Below, one piece after another: positions 43,991-51,324 of a stretch of 64,000 bases of DNA. A model generated the notes under the pieces. It did no database searches. It saw only the letters and a list, made by a program, of their open reading frames with translations, and was not told the DNA's origin. Source of the DNA: Pelomonas parva (GTDB taxonomy: Bacteria; Pseudomonadota; Gammaproteobacteria; Burkholderiales; Burkholderiaceae_C); contig NZ_JBIGHV010000009.1 in NCBI RefSeq assembly GCF_043555835.1, positions 186,001-250,000 on the forward strand, in the 5' to 3' direction. The position numbers were made by a program, and so were the translations under genes. Each line of letters starts with the position of its first letter. Position 1 is the first letter of the stretch.

Positions 43991-45028
43991 TCAACGGCCA
44001 GCCACCATGCGGGCAATCAGCAGGGCGTTGACCTGGCCCAGGCCGGCGCCCACGCGCTCGCGGTAGCGACTGCCGTCGGCCACGGCCTCGTACTTGGTGG
44101 ACGAGTGGCTGTTCTTGCTCCCCGAGGCCAGCTGCAGCAGGCCCACGGCCACCGCGCCCACCACGTCGCCGGCCGTGGTGGCCTCCTCGCGCAGCTCGAC
44201 AAAGGCGGTCGGGTCCAGCAGCGCCGGCCCCTGCAGCGTCAGCACCGACACATAGGCGCCCGACTGCACCGTCATCGCCGCCTTGGGCACCATCGGATGC
44301 AACTTGGCGCTGACCTTGGCGGTGCTGCCCAGGCGGCCGAAGAAGCCCTTCGCCTCGTTGGTGAGCTGGGCGAAGTGAACCCGCATCGACACCTCCAGCA
44401 GCGCGGCGTCGCCCAGCTCCTTGCTGAGCGTCATGTTGTCCATCGCGCCGCCCACTGCGCCCATGCCGGCGCTGAGGCCCGAGAGCGCGGCGAACACGCC
44501 CTTCTTGCCGTCCGCCGCCTGGGCCTTGTTGAGGCCGTAGATGGCCATGCCCGGCGGGCCGACCGTGACGCCGTTGCTGCTGCGGTCTGGCAGCGCGGTG
44601 CCACCAGCCTGCAGTTTTTTGTAGGTGGGCGCGCCGGCCAGTTCGGCCGCTGGCACCAGCTCCACGCCTTGCGCCTGCAGTTGCTGCTGGAAGCCGGCGT
44701 AGAGCTGGTCCGCAATCGCCTGGAAGTCCGGCTCGGCCACGCCGATGAGCTTGTAGTAGCCGGTCACGCTGGCGCGGCCGGCCATCGCAAAGCCGGAGGT
44801 TTCGCTGCTGACGTTGTCGCTGGTGACGAACTCCACATTGAACTGCGTGACCGCCGCGCGCTTCAGTCCCTTCAGCGCCTGCGGGTCGCTCGCCTTCACG
44901 GCGCTGTTGGCCGCAGCGGCGGGGTTGAACTGAGCGTCGATCTCGATAGGCGTCGGGTCTGCCGCGCGGGCGGCGGGCAGCAGGCTGAGGCCGGCGGCGG
45001 CAAGCAGAGCGGTGGTGAGCATTCGCAT
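43991..45028 (-). CDS. exported protein of unknown function in kinase operon
   Basis: The 345-residue protein has a signal peptide (cleavage after ARAA, about residue 23). It begins with an alpha/beta part (LKRAAVTQFNVEFVTSDNVS; GVAEPDFQAIADQLYAGFQQQLQAQGVELV) resembling lipoproteins that assemble into small beta-alpha domains, followed by a glycine-rich middle and a strand-rich end. I do not recognise a named family. It is co-directional with the kinase, 20 bases before its start, and its first codon is about 90 bases from the divergent sigma gene. It could be the signal-receiving or effector protein of the kinase/sigma system. The start was taken at the second in-frame ATG. Confidence 0.7.
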   Translation of the reverse strand: MRMLTTALLAAAGLSLLPAARAADPTPIEIDAQFNPAAAANSAVKASDPQALKGLKRAAVTQFNVEFVTSDNVSSETSGFAMAGRASVTGYYKLIGVAEPDFQAIADQLYAGFQQQLQAQGVELVPAAELAGAPTYKKLQAGGTALPDRSSNGVTVGPPGMAIYGLNKAQAADGKKGVFAALSGLSAGMGAVGGAMDNMTLSKELGDAALLEVSMRVHFAQLTNEAKGFFGRLGSTAKVSAKLHPMVPKAAMTVQSGAYVSVLTLQGPALLDPTAFVELREEATTAGDVVGAVAVGLLQLASGSKNSHSSTKYEAVADGSRYRERVGAGLGQVNALLIARMVAGR

Positions 45029-45120
45029 GGCGGGCAATCCTGGTGGCAGCCCGGCGACATGCGGGCCCTATCCACTCACGCAGGCCCGCGCACCGAAAAG
45101 GCTCATGTACAAACCCGCAC

Positions 45121-45648
45121 ATGCCTGAACCTGACCTTGATCCAGCAACGGCCGACGCCCTCTTCGCCAGCCTCTACGACGAGCTCAAGCGCAACGCGAG
45201 CGCGCAGATGCGCAAGGAGCACGCCGGCCACACGCTGAGCGCCACCGCCCTCACCCACGAGGCCTGGCTGCGGCTGTCGGAGCAGACGCGCACGCAGTGG
45301 CAGGGCCGCAGCCATTTCCTCGGCGTGGCCTCGCTGATGATGCGGCGCATCCTCGTCAACCACGCGCTGGCCAAGCAGGCCGCCAAGCGCGACGCCCTGC
45401 TGGTGCCGCTGACGCTGACCGAGGCCCAGCAGGTGGCAGGCGGCGTGGACGCCGACGTGCTGCGCGTGCACGAAGCGCTGCTGGCCTTTGCGCAACAGGA
45501 CGCGCGCGCGGCCAAGGTCGTCGAGCTGAAGTTCTTCGGCGGGCTGGAGCTGGAGGAGATTGCCGAGCTGCTGAGCCTCAGCCGCGCGACAGTAAAGCGC
45601 GACTGGGCGCTGGCCCGGGCCTGGCTGCACCGGGAGCTGTCCGCCTAA
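45121..45648 (+). CDS. ECF-type sigma factor without adjacent anti-sigma gene
   Basis: The 175-residue sigma factor belongs to the group (TIGR02999-like) often encoded beside Ser/Thr kinases. Region 2 spans about 8-80 (LFASLYDELKRNASAQMRKEHAGHTLSATALTHEAWLRL, FLGVASLMMRRILVNHA) and region 4 about 115-172 (VVELKFFGGLELEEIAELLSLSRATVKRDWALARAWLHREL). No anti-sigma gene follows; control is probably by phosphorylation by the divergent kinase, as known for related pairs. ATG 45121 gives the family N-terminus. The stop is followed within five bases by the convergent binding-protein gene. Confidence 0.92.
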   Translation: MPEPDLDPATADALFASLYDELKRNASAQMRKEHAGHTLSATALTHEAWLRLSEQTRTQWQGRSHFLGVASLMMRRILVNHALAKQAAKRDALLVPLTLTEAQQVAGGVDADVLRVHEALLAFAQQDARAAKVVELKFFGGLELEEIAELLSLSRATVKRDWALARAWLHRELSA

Positions 45649-45652
45649 CGGC

Positions 45653-46420
45653 TCAGCGATAGCGCGCCATCAGCCGCGCCAGCTCGCCTTCGCTGACCAG
45701 GCCCTGGATGGCCTTGTTCAACGCCGCCAGGCCCACCGGGCTGCCCGGCGACAGCGCGCATTGCGCCAGCACCTGCGAGACGACCAGCGGCGGGTGCAGG
45801 GCCAGCTTGAACTGACCAATGCGCTGCTCGTACTCCAGCACGCGCCGGCCGGTCAGCGCATGGCTCACTCGGCCTCGCGCCAGCTTGCGCAGGTTGGTCA
45901 CCGCGTCCGGCGCGTCGTCACGCCGGAAGCCGCCGCGCAGCGTTTCGGCCATCTCGGGGTACACGTAGCCGCGCACCGTGCCCACCGGCTGGCCGCTCAG
46001 GGCCGCCAGGTTGGCAGGAGCCGGGACCGAGGCGGCAGTGATGAGCAAGGCCTGGTCGGGGATGAAGGGCCGGCTCCAGGCGAAGGCGCCGGGCAGCCAG
46101 TCGCTCTGGTAGTCGCACAGCATGTCGCCCTCGCCGCGCTGCAGCGCCTCGGCCAGGCGCTTGCGCGGCGTCGGCTCGGCCACCAGCTCGCGGCCCAGGC
46201 GGCGGGCCAGCGCGCGGCCGATGTCCAGGTTCAGGCCCTCGATGACGCGGTTGCCTTCGATGCGGGCATGCGGCATCAGGGCGCTGGTCTCGACCAGCAG
46301 CACCAGCGGGCGCTGCTGCGGTGGCGCGGCGCGGCCAGGCGGGCACAGCAGCAGCAACGCGGCCAGGCCGGCGAATGCCTGCCTTGTCCAACGACGCCGT
46401 GCCCTTTGCATGGGCGGCAT
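45653..46420 (-). CDS. periplasmic solute-binding protein (SBP family 3-like), orphan
   Basis: The 255-residue protein has a basic N-terminus and signal peptide (cleavage around PPGRAA) and a type II periplasmic binding fold: NLDIGRALARRLGRELV, RLAEALQRGEGDMLCDYQS, the hinge-region ALSGQPVGTVRGYVYPE and the final KAIQGLVSEGELARLMARYR. The family binds amino acids or serves as a sensor domain. No permease or ATPase gene is nearby, so it may act as a receptor subunit or with a distant transporter. The start codon is uncertain among three nearby ATGs; 46420 was taken. Confidence 0.8.
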   Translation of the reverse strand: MPPMQRARRRWTRQAFAGLAALLLLCPPGRAAPPQQRPLVLLVETSALMPHARIEGNRVIEGLNLDIGRALARRLGRELVAEPTPRKRLAEALQRGEGDMLCDYQSDWLPGAFAWSRPFIPDQALLITAASVPAPANLAALSGQPVGTVRGYVYPEMAETLRGGFRRDDAPDAVTNLRKLARGRVSHALTGRRVLEYEQRIGQFKLALHPPLVVSQVLAQCALSPGSPVGLAALNKAIQGLVSEGELARLMARYR

Positions 46421-46507
46421 GATGCCGCGCCGCAATGGCCGTCGACAGCGCGGGGTTGCTCAGCCGCAGTGCCAGCGTGCGCAGCGCACGAAAACCTCGC
46501 TCGACGG

Positions 46508-47134
46508 TCAATGCGCCGGCGCGGTCTTCATCTCCTGGCCGGCCTGGCGCAACACGGCGCGCGACGAATGCAGCGCCAGCCCGGCCATGATGACGGCGAC
46601 CACCAGGTCGGGCCAGGCCTGGCCGGTCAGCGCGACCGCGCCCGCGGCCGCCACGACTGCCACATTGCCGATTGCGTCATTGCGGCTGCACAGCCAGACG
46701 GCGCGCATGTTGGCATCGCCCTCGCGCCAGGCGTAGAGCATCAGCGCCACGCCGACATTGGCCGCCAGCGCCAGCACGCCGACGGCGCCCATCGTGAACG
46801 GCTGCGGCGGCTCGCCATGCAGCGCGGCCCAGGCAGCGCGGGCCAGCACGACGATGCCGAAGACCAGCATCAGCCAGCCCTTTGCCCAGGCCACGCGCGC
46901 CCGCCACAGCAGGCCGGCCGACAGCACCGCCAGCGAGGCCGCGTAGTTGGCCGCATCGCCGACGAAGTCGACCGCGTCGGCCCACAGCGACAGCGAGCCG
47001 GCACGCCAGCCGTAGGCGATCTCGATGACGGCCATGGCCGCATTGACGAGCAGCGCGATCCACAGCACGCGGCGGTAGGCGGGCGAGGTGCCGCGTTCGG
47101 GTTCGGGGTCGTGGTGGCAGCAGGCGTGGCTCAT
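46508..47134 (-). CDS. cation diffusion facilitator-like metal exporter
   Basis: The 208-residue membrane protein has about six helices, and its metal-site helices contain LWADAVDFVGDAANY and SRNDAIGN, the CDF positions normally holding D/H pairs. The N-terminus is metal-binding in character (MSHACCHHD). It lacks the about 80-residue C-terminal cytoplasmic domain of ZitB/FieF. A CadR-type regulator is divergent, and the promoter has the 19-base spacer of MerR-controlled genes. Cd, Pb or Zn efflux is the likely role. ATG 47134 (MSHACC) is chosen because the promoter -10 lies about 29 bases before it. Confidence 0.87.
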   Translation of the reverse strand: MSHACCHHDPEPERGTSPAYRRVLWIALLVNAAMAVIEIAYGWRAGSLSLWADAVDFVGDAANYAASLAVLSAGLLWRARVAWAKGWLMLVFGIVVLARAAWAALHGEPPQPFTMGAVGVLALAANVGVALMLYAWREGDANMRAVWLCSRNDAIGNVAVVAAAGAVALTGQAWPDLVVAVIMAGLALHSSRAVLRQAGQEMKTAPAH

Positions 47135-47162
47135 GACAGGGCTTGTTGGCAGACAGGCCGCC

Positions 47163-47193
47163 ATTTCAAACCCTGGAGCCACACCAGAGTCAA
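47163..47193 (-). promoter_or_regulatory. MerR-type (CadR/PbrR) promoter-operator
   Basis: On the minus strand: -35 TTGACT (47193-47188), a 19-base spacer and -10 TGAAAT (47168-47163). The spacer region holds the dyad ACTCTGG...CCAGGGT (6 of 7 paired), centred between the boxes. The overlong spacer with a central dyad is the hallmark of MerR activation, and the TTGACTCT start matches known PbrR/CadR boxes. Confidence 0.8.
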
Positions 47194-47208
47194 GCTCACA
47201 ATCGTTGC

Positions 47209-47631
47209 ATGCGCATCGGAGAGTTGAGCCGCCTGACCGCCACGCCGGTCGACACCATCCGCCACTACGAGCGCGAGGGTCTGCTTGCGCCGCCGCCGCG
47301 CACGGAGGCCGGCTACCGCGTCTACGGCCCGGCCGACGCCGAACGCCTGCACTTCATCCGTCGCTGCCGCTCGCTGGACATGAACCTCGCCGAGGTGCGG
47401 GCTCTGCTGGCGCTGGACGCCGAAAGCGGATGCGGTGAGGCGGCTGCGCTGCTGGACGAGCACATCGGCCACGTCGCCGCACGCATCGCCGCGCTGCAGG
47501 AATTGCAGACGGAGCTGCTGGCGCTACGGGCGCGCTGCAAGGGCGACGAGCCGGCCTGCGCGATCCTGGAAAGCCTGGCCGAGCCCGGCGCCGAGCTGCC
47601 TTTGAAGAGCCACGTCGGCCACAGCCATTGA
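47209..47631 (+). CDS. cadR: Cd(II)/Pb(II)-responsive MerR family regulator CadR
   Basis: The 140-residue MerR protein has a winged helix at 1-70 (MRIGELSRLTATPVDTIRHYEREGLLAPPPRTEAGYRVYG), the dimerisation coiled coil, and metal-site cysteines in SGCGE (about residue 75) and RCKGDEPAC (about 110-118), the three-cysteine pattern of CadR/PbrR. The C-terminus ends HVGHSH, similar to the His-rich tails of some CadR proteins. It senses soft divalent metals and untwists the divergent promoter of the CDF exporter. ATG 47209 lies 16 bases beyond the -35 box of that promoter. Confidence 0.92.
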   Translation: MRIGELSRLTATPVDTIRHYEREGLLAPPPRTEAGYRVYGPADAERLHFIRRCRSLDMNLAEVRALLALDAESGCGEAAALLDEHIGHVAARIAALQELQTELLALRARCKGDEPACAILESLAEPGAELPLKSHVGHSH

Positions 47632-47689
47632 GCCGACGCTTGCGGCCGGCGTCTCCTCCAGCGGCTGCCGTGGAACTGGCTTTGCCAGG

Positions 47690-47760
47690 CACAAACAGTC
47701 CTCAGGACTGTTTGTGTCCGGGCTCAGCCCCCTTGAGAGGGAGGCGCGTGAGCGCCTCGG
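47690..47760. repeat. intergenic palindrome pair, REP-like / bidirectional terminator
   Basis: CACAAACAGTCCT (47690-47702) and AGGACTGTTTGTG (47704-47716) form a perfect 13-base stem around a single base. About 25 bases on, AGGCGC-gtga-GCGCCT forms a second hairpin next to CCCCC/GGGGG tracts. It lies between two convergent genes (cadR and pyk). The composite layout suggests a dispersed repeat that also ends transcription. Confidence 0.55.
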
Positions 47761-47766
47761 GGGTGG

Positions 47767-49197
47767 TCAACCCACCCGGCAAACCTTCAGCATGTTGGTG
47801 CCACCGGGATAGCCCATCGGCTCGCCGCAGGTGATGGCATAGGTGTCACCGGGGCGCAGAACGCCGCGCTCGACGAGGATCTTCTCGGCAGCGGCCAGGG
47901 CCTGGTCGCGGTCCTCGAACTGGGGCATCAGCAGCGGCGTGACGTTGCGGTACAGCGCCATGCGGCGCTGGCTGATGACCTGGCTCGTCAGGCCGAAGAT
48001 GGGCACGTCGATGCGATGGCGGCTCATCCACAGCGCCGTCGAGCCCGACTCGGTCAGCGCCAGGATGGCCTTGCAGCCCAGGTGGTAAGCCGTGAACAGC
48101 GCGCCCATGGCGATGGACTGGTCGATGCGGCCGAACTGGCGGCCGGCGAAGTCGGTGTCCAGCGTCACGTCCTCGGCGCGCTCGGCTTCCAGCGCGATGG
48201 CGGCCATCTGCTCGACGGTCTCGATGGGGAACTTGCCGGCGGCCGTCTCAGCGGACAGCATGACGGCGTCGGTGCCGTCCAGCACGGCGTTGGCCACGTC
48301 GCTGACCTCGGCGCGCGTGGGCACCGGGTTGACGATCATGGACTCCATCATCTGCGTGGCGGTGATGGACACCTTGTCTAGCGCCCGGGCCATCTTGATC
48401 ATGCGCTTCTGCAGCGCCGGCACCGCCGCGTTGCCCACTTCAACGGCCAGGTCGCCGCGCGCGACCATGATGCCGTCGCTGGCCTTGAGGATGGCTTCGA
48501 GGTGGGGGATGGCCTCGTAGCGCTCGATCTTGGCGATCATGGCCGGCTTGTGGCGATAGGGCTCGCCGGCCACGTTGGCCAGCTGGCGCGCCATCTCCAT
48601 GTCGGTGGCGTTCTTCGGGAAGCTGACGGCCAGGTATTCGCACTGGAAGGACATCGCGGTCTTGATGTCCTCCATGTCCTTGCCGGTCAGCGCCGGCGCC
48701 GTGAGGCCGCCGCCCTGCTTGTTGATGCCCTTGTTGTTGGACAGCTCGCCGCCGAGCTTGACGGTGGTGTGCACCTGGGCACCACGCACGTGGTCGACGG
48801 TCAGCACCAGCAGGCCGTCGTTCAGCAGCAGCGTGTCACCGGGCTTCACGTCGCGCGGCAGTTCCTTGTAGTCGAGGCTGGCGATGTCCTGGTTGCCGAG
48901 TTCGGTGCGGTCGGCATCGAGGATGAACTTGTTGCCGGGGATCAGCTCGATCTTGCCGCCGTCGAACTTGCCGACGCGGATCTTGGGGCCTTGCAGGTCG
49001 GCCATGATGGCCACGGACTTGCCGACACGCTCAGCGGCGGCACGGACCATGGTGGCGCGATCAATGTGATCCTGGGCCTTGCCGTGCGAGAAGTTCAGCC
49101 GCACGACGTCGACGCCGGCACGGATCATCTTCTCCAGGATCTCCGGCGTGTTCGAAGCAGGGCCGAGGGTGGCGACGATCTTGGTAGCGCGAGTCAT
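47767..49197 (-). CDS. pyk: pyruvate kinase
   Basis: Pyruvate kinase catalyses the last step of glycolysis, phosphoenolpyruvate plus ADP to pyruvate plus ATP. The 476 residues cover the full enzyme: KIVATLGPAS at the start, RLNFSHG, the B-domain (about 70-170), catalytic lysine region AMIAKIER, GDLAVEVG and MMESMIVNPVPTRAEVSD, with the C-domain ending TNMLKVCRVG. Start ATG 49197 (MTRATKIVA) is the usual N-terminus. The gene appears to be transcribed alone. pgk lies about 7 kb away on the same strand. Confidence 0.96.
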   Translation of the reverse strand: MTRATKIVATLGPASNTPEILEKMIRAGVDVVRLNFSHGKAQDHIDRATMVRAAAERVGKSVAIMADLQGPKIRVGKFDGGKIELIPGNKFILDADRTELGNQDIASLDYKELPRDVKPGDTLLLNDGLLVLTVDHVRGAQVHTTVKLGGELSNNKGINKQGGGLTAPALTGKDMEDIKTAMSFQCEYLAVSFPKNATDMEMARQLANVAGEPYRHKPAMIAKIERYEAIPHLEAILKASDGIMVARGDLAVEVGNAAVPALQKRMIKMARALDKVSITATQMMESMIVNPVPTRAEVSDVANAVLDGTDAVMLSAETAAGKFPIETVEQMAAIALEAERAEDVTLDTDFAGRQFGRIDQSIAMGALFTAYHLGCKAILALTESGSTALWMSRHRIDVPIFGLTSQVISQRRMALYRNVTPLLMPQFEDRDQALAAAEKILVERGVLRPGDTYAITCGEPMGYPGGTNMLKVCRVG

Positions 49198-49281
49198 GGC
49201 TTGTCTCAACTTTCTTGGGGGCGCGGAATTATGGTCCGCTGAAGCCCGCCGAAGTTTCGCCGCGTTTCGGTGCGCGCGGGG

Positions 49282-49761
49282 CTACAGCGCCTTCTCGAAG
49301 AAAACACTCAGCGGGTCGAGTGCATAGCCGCCGAAGGGGCCGCGCTCAACGTAGCCGAGGTGCTTGTACAGGCCCAGGGCCTCGGGCTGGTGGATGCCGG
49401 TCTCCAGCCGCGCGAGGTTCACGCCGCGCGCCATCAGCTCGGCTTCGAGCTGGTTCATGAGCTGCTTGGCGGCGCCTCGGCCGCGCGCGCTGTCGAGCAC
49501 GAAGACGCGCTTGATCTCCCCGTAGGCGGGCTCGCCCTCGGGCGCGTGGTGCTTCACACCGCCACAGCCCACCAGCGTCTCGCCCAGCCACAGCCCCCAG
49601 AACGCGCCGTTAGGCGGACGCAGCCCGTCGGCGGGCTCGAAGTGGTTGCTTTCGCTCGGGTAGAGGGCGCTCATCAGCGCTTCGGATCGCGCCATCAAGG
49701 CCTGCGCATCGGGGTGGCCGGGGTCCAGCGGGGCGAGGCGGGCGGGCAGGTCGGCGGTCAT
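49282..49761 (-). CDS. GNAT family N-acetyltransferase
   Basis: The 159-residue protein has the GNAT core: EIKRVFVLDSARGRGAAKQLMNQLE contains the acetyl-CoA pyrophosphate loop (R/Q-x-x-G-x-G/A), and LETGIHQPEALGLYKHLGYVERGPFGGY is the usual final motif with the Y-x-x-x-G-Y/F element. It probably acetylates a small amine or a protein N-terminus; the substrate is unknown. It is followed on the same strand by nothing related, and it starts 16 bases after the stop of the upstream XRE-cupin regulator, so the two may share a transcript. Confidence 0.88.
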   Translation of the reverse strand: MTADLPARLAPLDPGHPDAQALMARSEALMSALYPSESNHFEPADGLRPPNGAFWGLWLGETLVGCGGVKHHAPEGEPAYGEIKRVFVLDSARGRGAAKQLMNQLEAELMARGVNLARLETGIHQPEALGLYKHLGYVERGPFGGYALDPLSVFFEKAL

Positions 49762-49777
49762 GGTGGTGAGAGTCCAG

Positions 49778-50371
49778 TTACAGGGAAGGCACGGTCATCG
49801 CCAGCAGATAGCGCGCGGCACCCGCGCCCGGATTGGCGAAGACGCTGCGACCGAGACAGCGGAAGCTGATCGAGTCGCCGGCCTCCAGCGTGAAGACCTG
49901 GCTCTGCAGCGTCAGGCTCAGCTGGCCTTCCAGCAGGCACAGGTGATGCTCCAGCCGCGCGACGGTGGGCTCGTCGTAGGCCAACTCGGCGCGCGGCGCC
50001 AGGCGGGCCTCAATGACCTCGGTGGCGAAGCCGGCCAGCGGCGGGCAGCGCATCAGCCGCTCGAAGCCGCTCTGCTGGTCGTGCCAGCGGGGCTGGTCGG
50101 CGGCGCGCAGCAGGCGCACGGGCAGCGCCTCGGCGTCGGCCAGCAGGCGGCTCAGCGGCAGCCCGTGGGCGCGGGCCAGGCGGGACAGCAGCGTGGCGGT
50201 CGGGCTGGTCTCGGCCCGCTCCAGCCGGGAGAGCGTCGCGCGGCTGACGCCGCTGCGCGTGGCCAGCTCGTCCAGCGACCAGCCCGCCGCCAGCCGCAGC
50301 GCGGCCAGGCGCTCGGCCAGCTGTTGCTCGAAGCGGCCCTCCTCGCTCAATTCAGAGAATTCTTCTCTCAT
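49778..50371 (-). CDS. XRE-cupin transcriptional regulator
   Basis: The 197-residue protein has an N-terminal helix-turn-helix (about 22-75: LAALRLAAGWSLDELATRSGVSRATLSRLERAETSPTATLL) and a C-terminal cupin domain (about 110-190: HHLCLLEGQLSLTLQSQVFTLEAGDSISFRC). Such regulators usually sense a small metabolite and control the divergent transporter, here an EamA-type exporter starting 21 bases away. ATG 50371 is chosen because the conserved part follows closely; the frame is open further upstream only as a GC-rich artefact that would run into the transporter gene. A palindrome overlaps its start region. Confidence 0.88.
   Translation of the reverse strand: MREEFSELSEEGRFEQQLAERLAALRLAAGWSLDELATRSGVSRATLSRLERAETSPTATLLSRLARAHGLPLSRLLADAEALPVRLLRAADQPRWHDQQSGFERLMRCPPLAGFATEVIEARLAPRAELAYDEPTVARLEHHLCLLEGQLSLTLQSQVFTLEAGDSISFRCLGRSVFANPGAGAARYLLAMTVPSL
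50354..50368. promoter_or_regulatory. candidate operator of the XRE-cupin regulator
   Basis: AGAGAA-TTC-TTCTCT is a perfect 6-3-6 inverted repeat in an AT-rich patch at the very start of the regulator coding sequence, about 25 bases before the divergent transporter. The position fits combined auto- and target control. Confidence 0.45.
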
Positions 50372-50391
50372 ATGGGAAGATGCTAGCGGAA

Positions 50392-51324
50392 ATGAAAGCC
50401 CATCACACCGCTCCGTTGCTCGCCGCACTGGCCGTTGTGCTGGTCTGGGGGCTGAACTTCCCGCTGCAGAAGGCGCTGTTCGGCGAGGTCGGGCCGGTGG
50501 GCTTTCTCGGCCTGCGCTATCTGCTCGTGCCGTTCTGCGCGGTGGCGCTGCTGTGTTGGCGCTTCGGCCTGCGCTGGCCACGGCTGGACCGCGGCGAGGT
50601 GGGGCCGCTGGTGCGGCTGACGCTGGTGGGCCAGGGCCTGCACCTGCTGCTGTCGGCGCTGGGCATGCAGGGCTCGACCGCCTTCAGCGCCAGCGTGCTG
50701 CTGGCCTGCGGGCCGGTGTTCACGCTGCTGATCCTGCGTGCCACGGGCATGGAGCGGCTGTCGCGCGGGCAGGTGGCCGGTGTTGCCACCGCAGCCACGG
50801 GCGCACTGCTGTTCACGTCCGACAAGCTGCTGGCCGCCGACTGGCATGCCGGCCTGGGCGACCTGACGCTGCTGGCCGCCGCTGCGTTGTTCAGTTATTA
50901 CACCGTCGCCAGCAAGCCGCTGATCCAGCTCCACGGCGGCGTCACGGTGCTGGGCTATGGCAGCCTGATCTGCACGCTGCCGATGCTGCTGTGGTGCGCG
51001 CCGTCGCTGGTGGCGCTGGATTGGTCGGCGCAGCCGCTGTGGGTCTGGAGCGGCACCGCCTGGCAGGTCGCCGGCGGCGGTTTCATTGGCTGGCTGGCCT
51101 GGGGCTGGGCCAACGAGCGGCGCGGCGTGGCGCGCACCGCGCCGCTGATCTACCTGATGCCGCTGATCGCCGGCTTCACCGCCTGGGCCTGGGGTGGCGA
51201 GCAGTTCACGGCCCACAAGCTGCTGGGCGCCGGCGTGATCCTCGCCGGTGTGGCGCTCGCCCAGTTCAGCCCCGGTTCTGCTTCGCCTCCAGCACATCGG
51301 CCACCGCCAGAGCCGTCATGTTGA
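50392..51324 (+). CDS. EamA/DMT family transporter
   Basis: The 310-residue inner-membrane protein consists of ten predicted helices in two EamA repeats (first from APLLAALAVVLVWGLNFPLQKALF, second from LGDLTLLAAAALFSYYTVASKPLI, ending HKLLGAGVILAGVALAQF). Relatives export amino acids or other metabolites. It is divergent from an XRE-cupin regulator, its probable controller. ATG 50392 has GCGGAA before it, and ATG 50380 (after GGGAAG) is equally possible. Its last 59 bases overlap the convergent end of maeB; the overlapping tail (PPAHRPPPEPSC) is not hydrophobic and is probably unimportant. Confidence 0.87.
   Translation: MKAHHTAPLLAALAVVLVWGLNFPLQKALFGEVGPVGFLGLRYLLVPFCAVALLCWRFGLRWPRLDRGEVGPLVRLTLVGQGLHLLLSALGMQGSTAFSASVLLACGPVFTLLILRATGMERLSRGQVAGVATAATGALLFTSDKLLAADWHAGLGDLTLLAAAALFSYYTVASKPLIQLHGGVTVLGYGSLICTLPMLLWCAPSLVALDWSAQPLWVWSGTAWQVAGGGFIGWLAWGWANERRGVARTAPLIYLMPLIAGFTAWAWGGEQFTAHKLLGAGVILAGVALAQFSPGSASPPAHRPPPEPSC

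Noticed and set aside
51266..51324. Frameshift or misassembly where the EamA gene overlaps maeB
   Set aside because: Both frames are intact; the overlap affects only a non-hydrophobic 19-residue tail of the transporter, which is common for convergent genes in GC-rich genomes.
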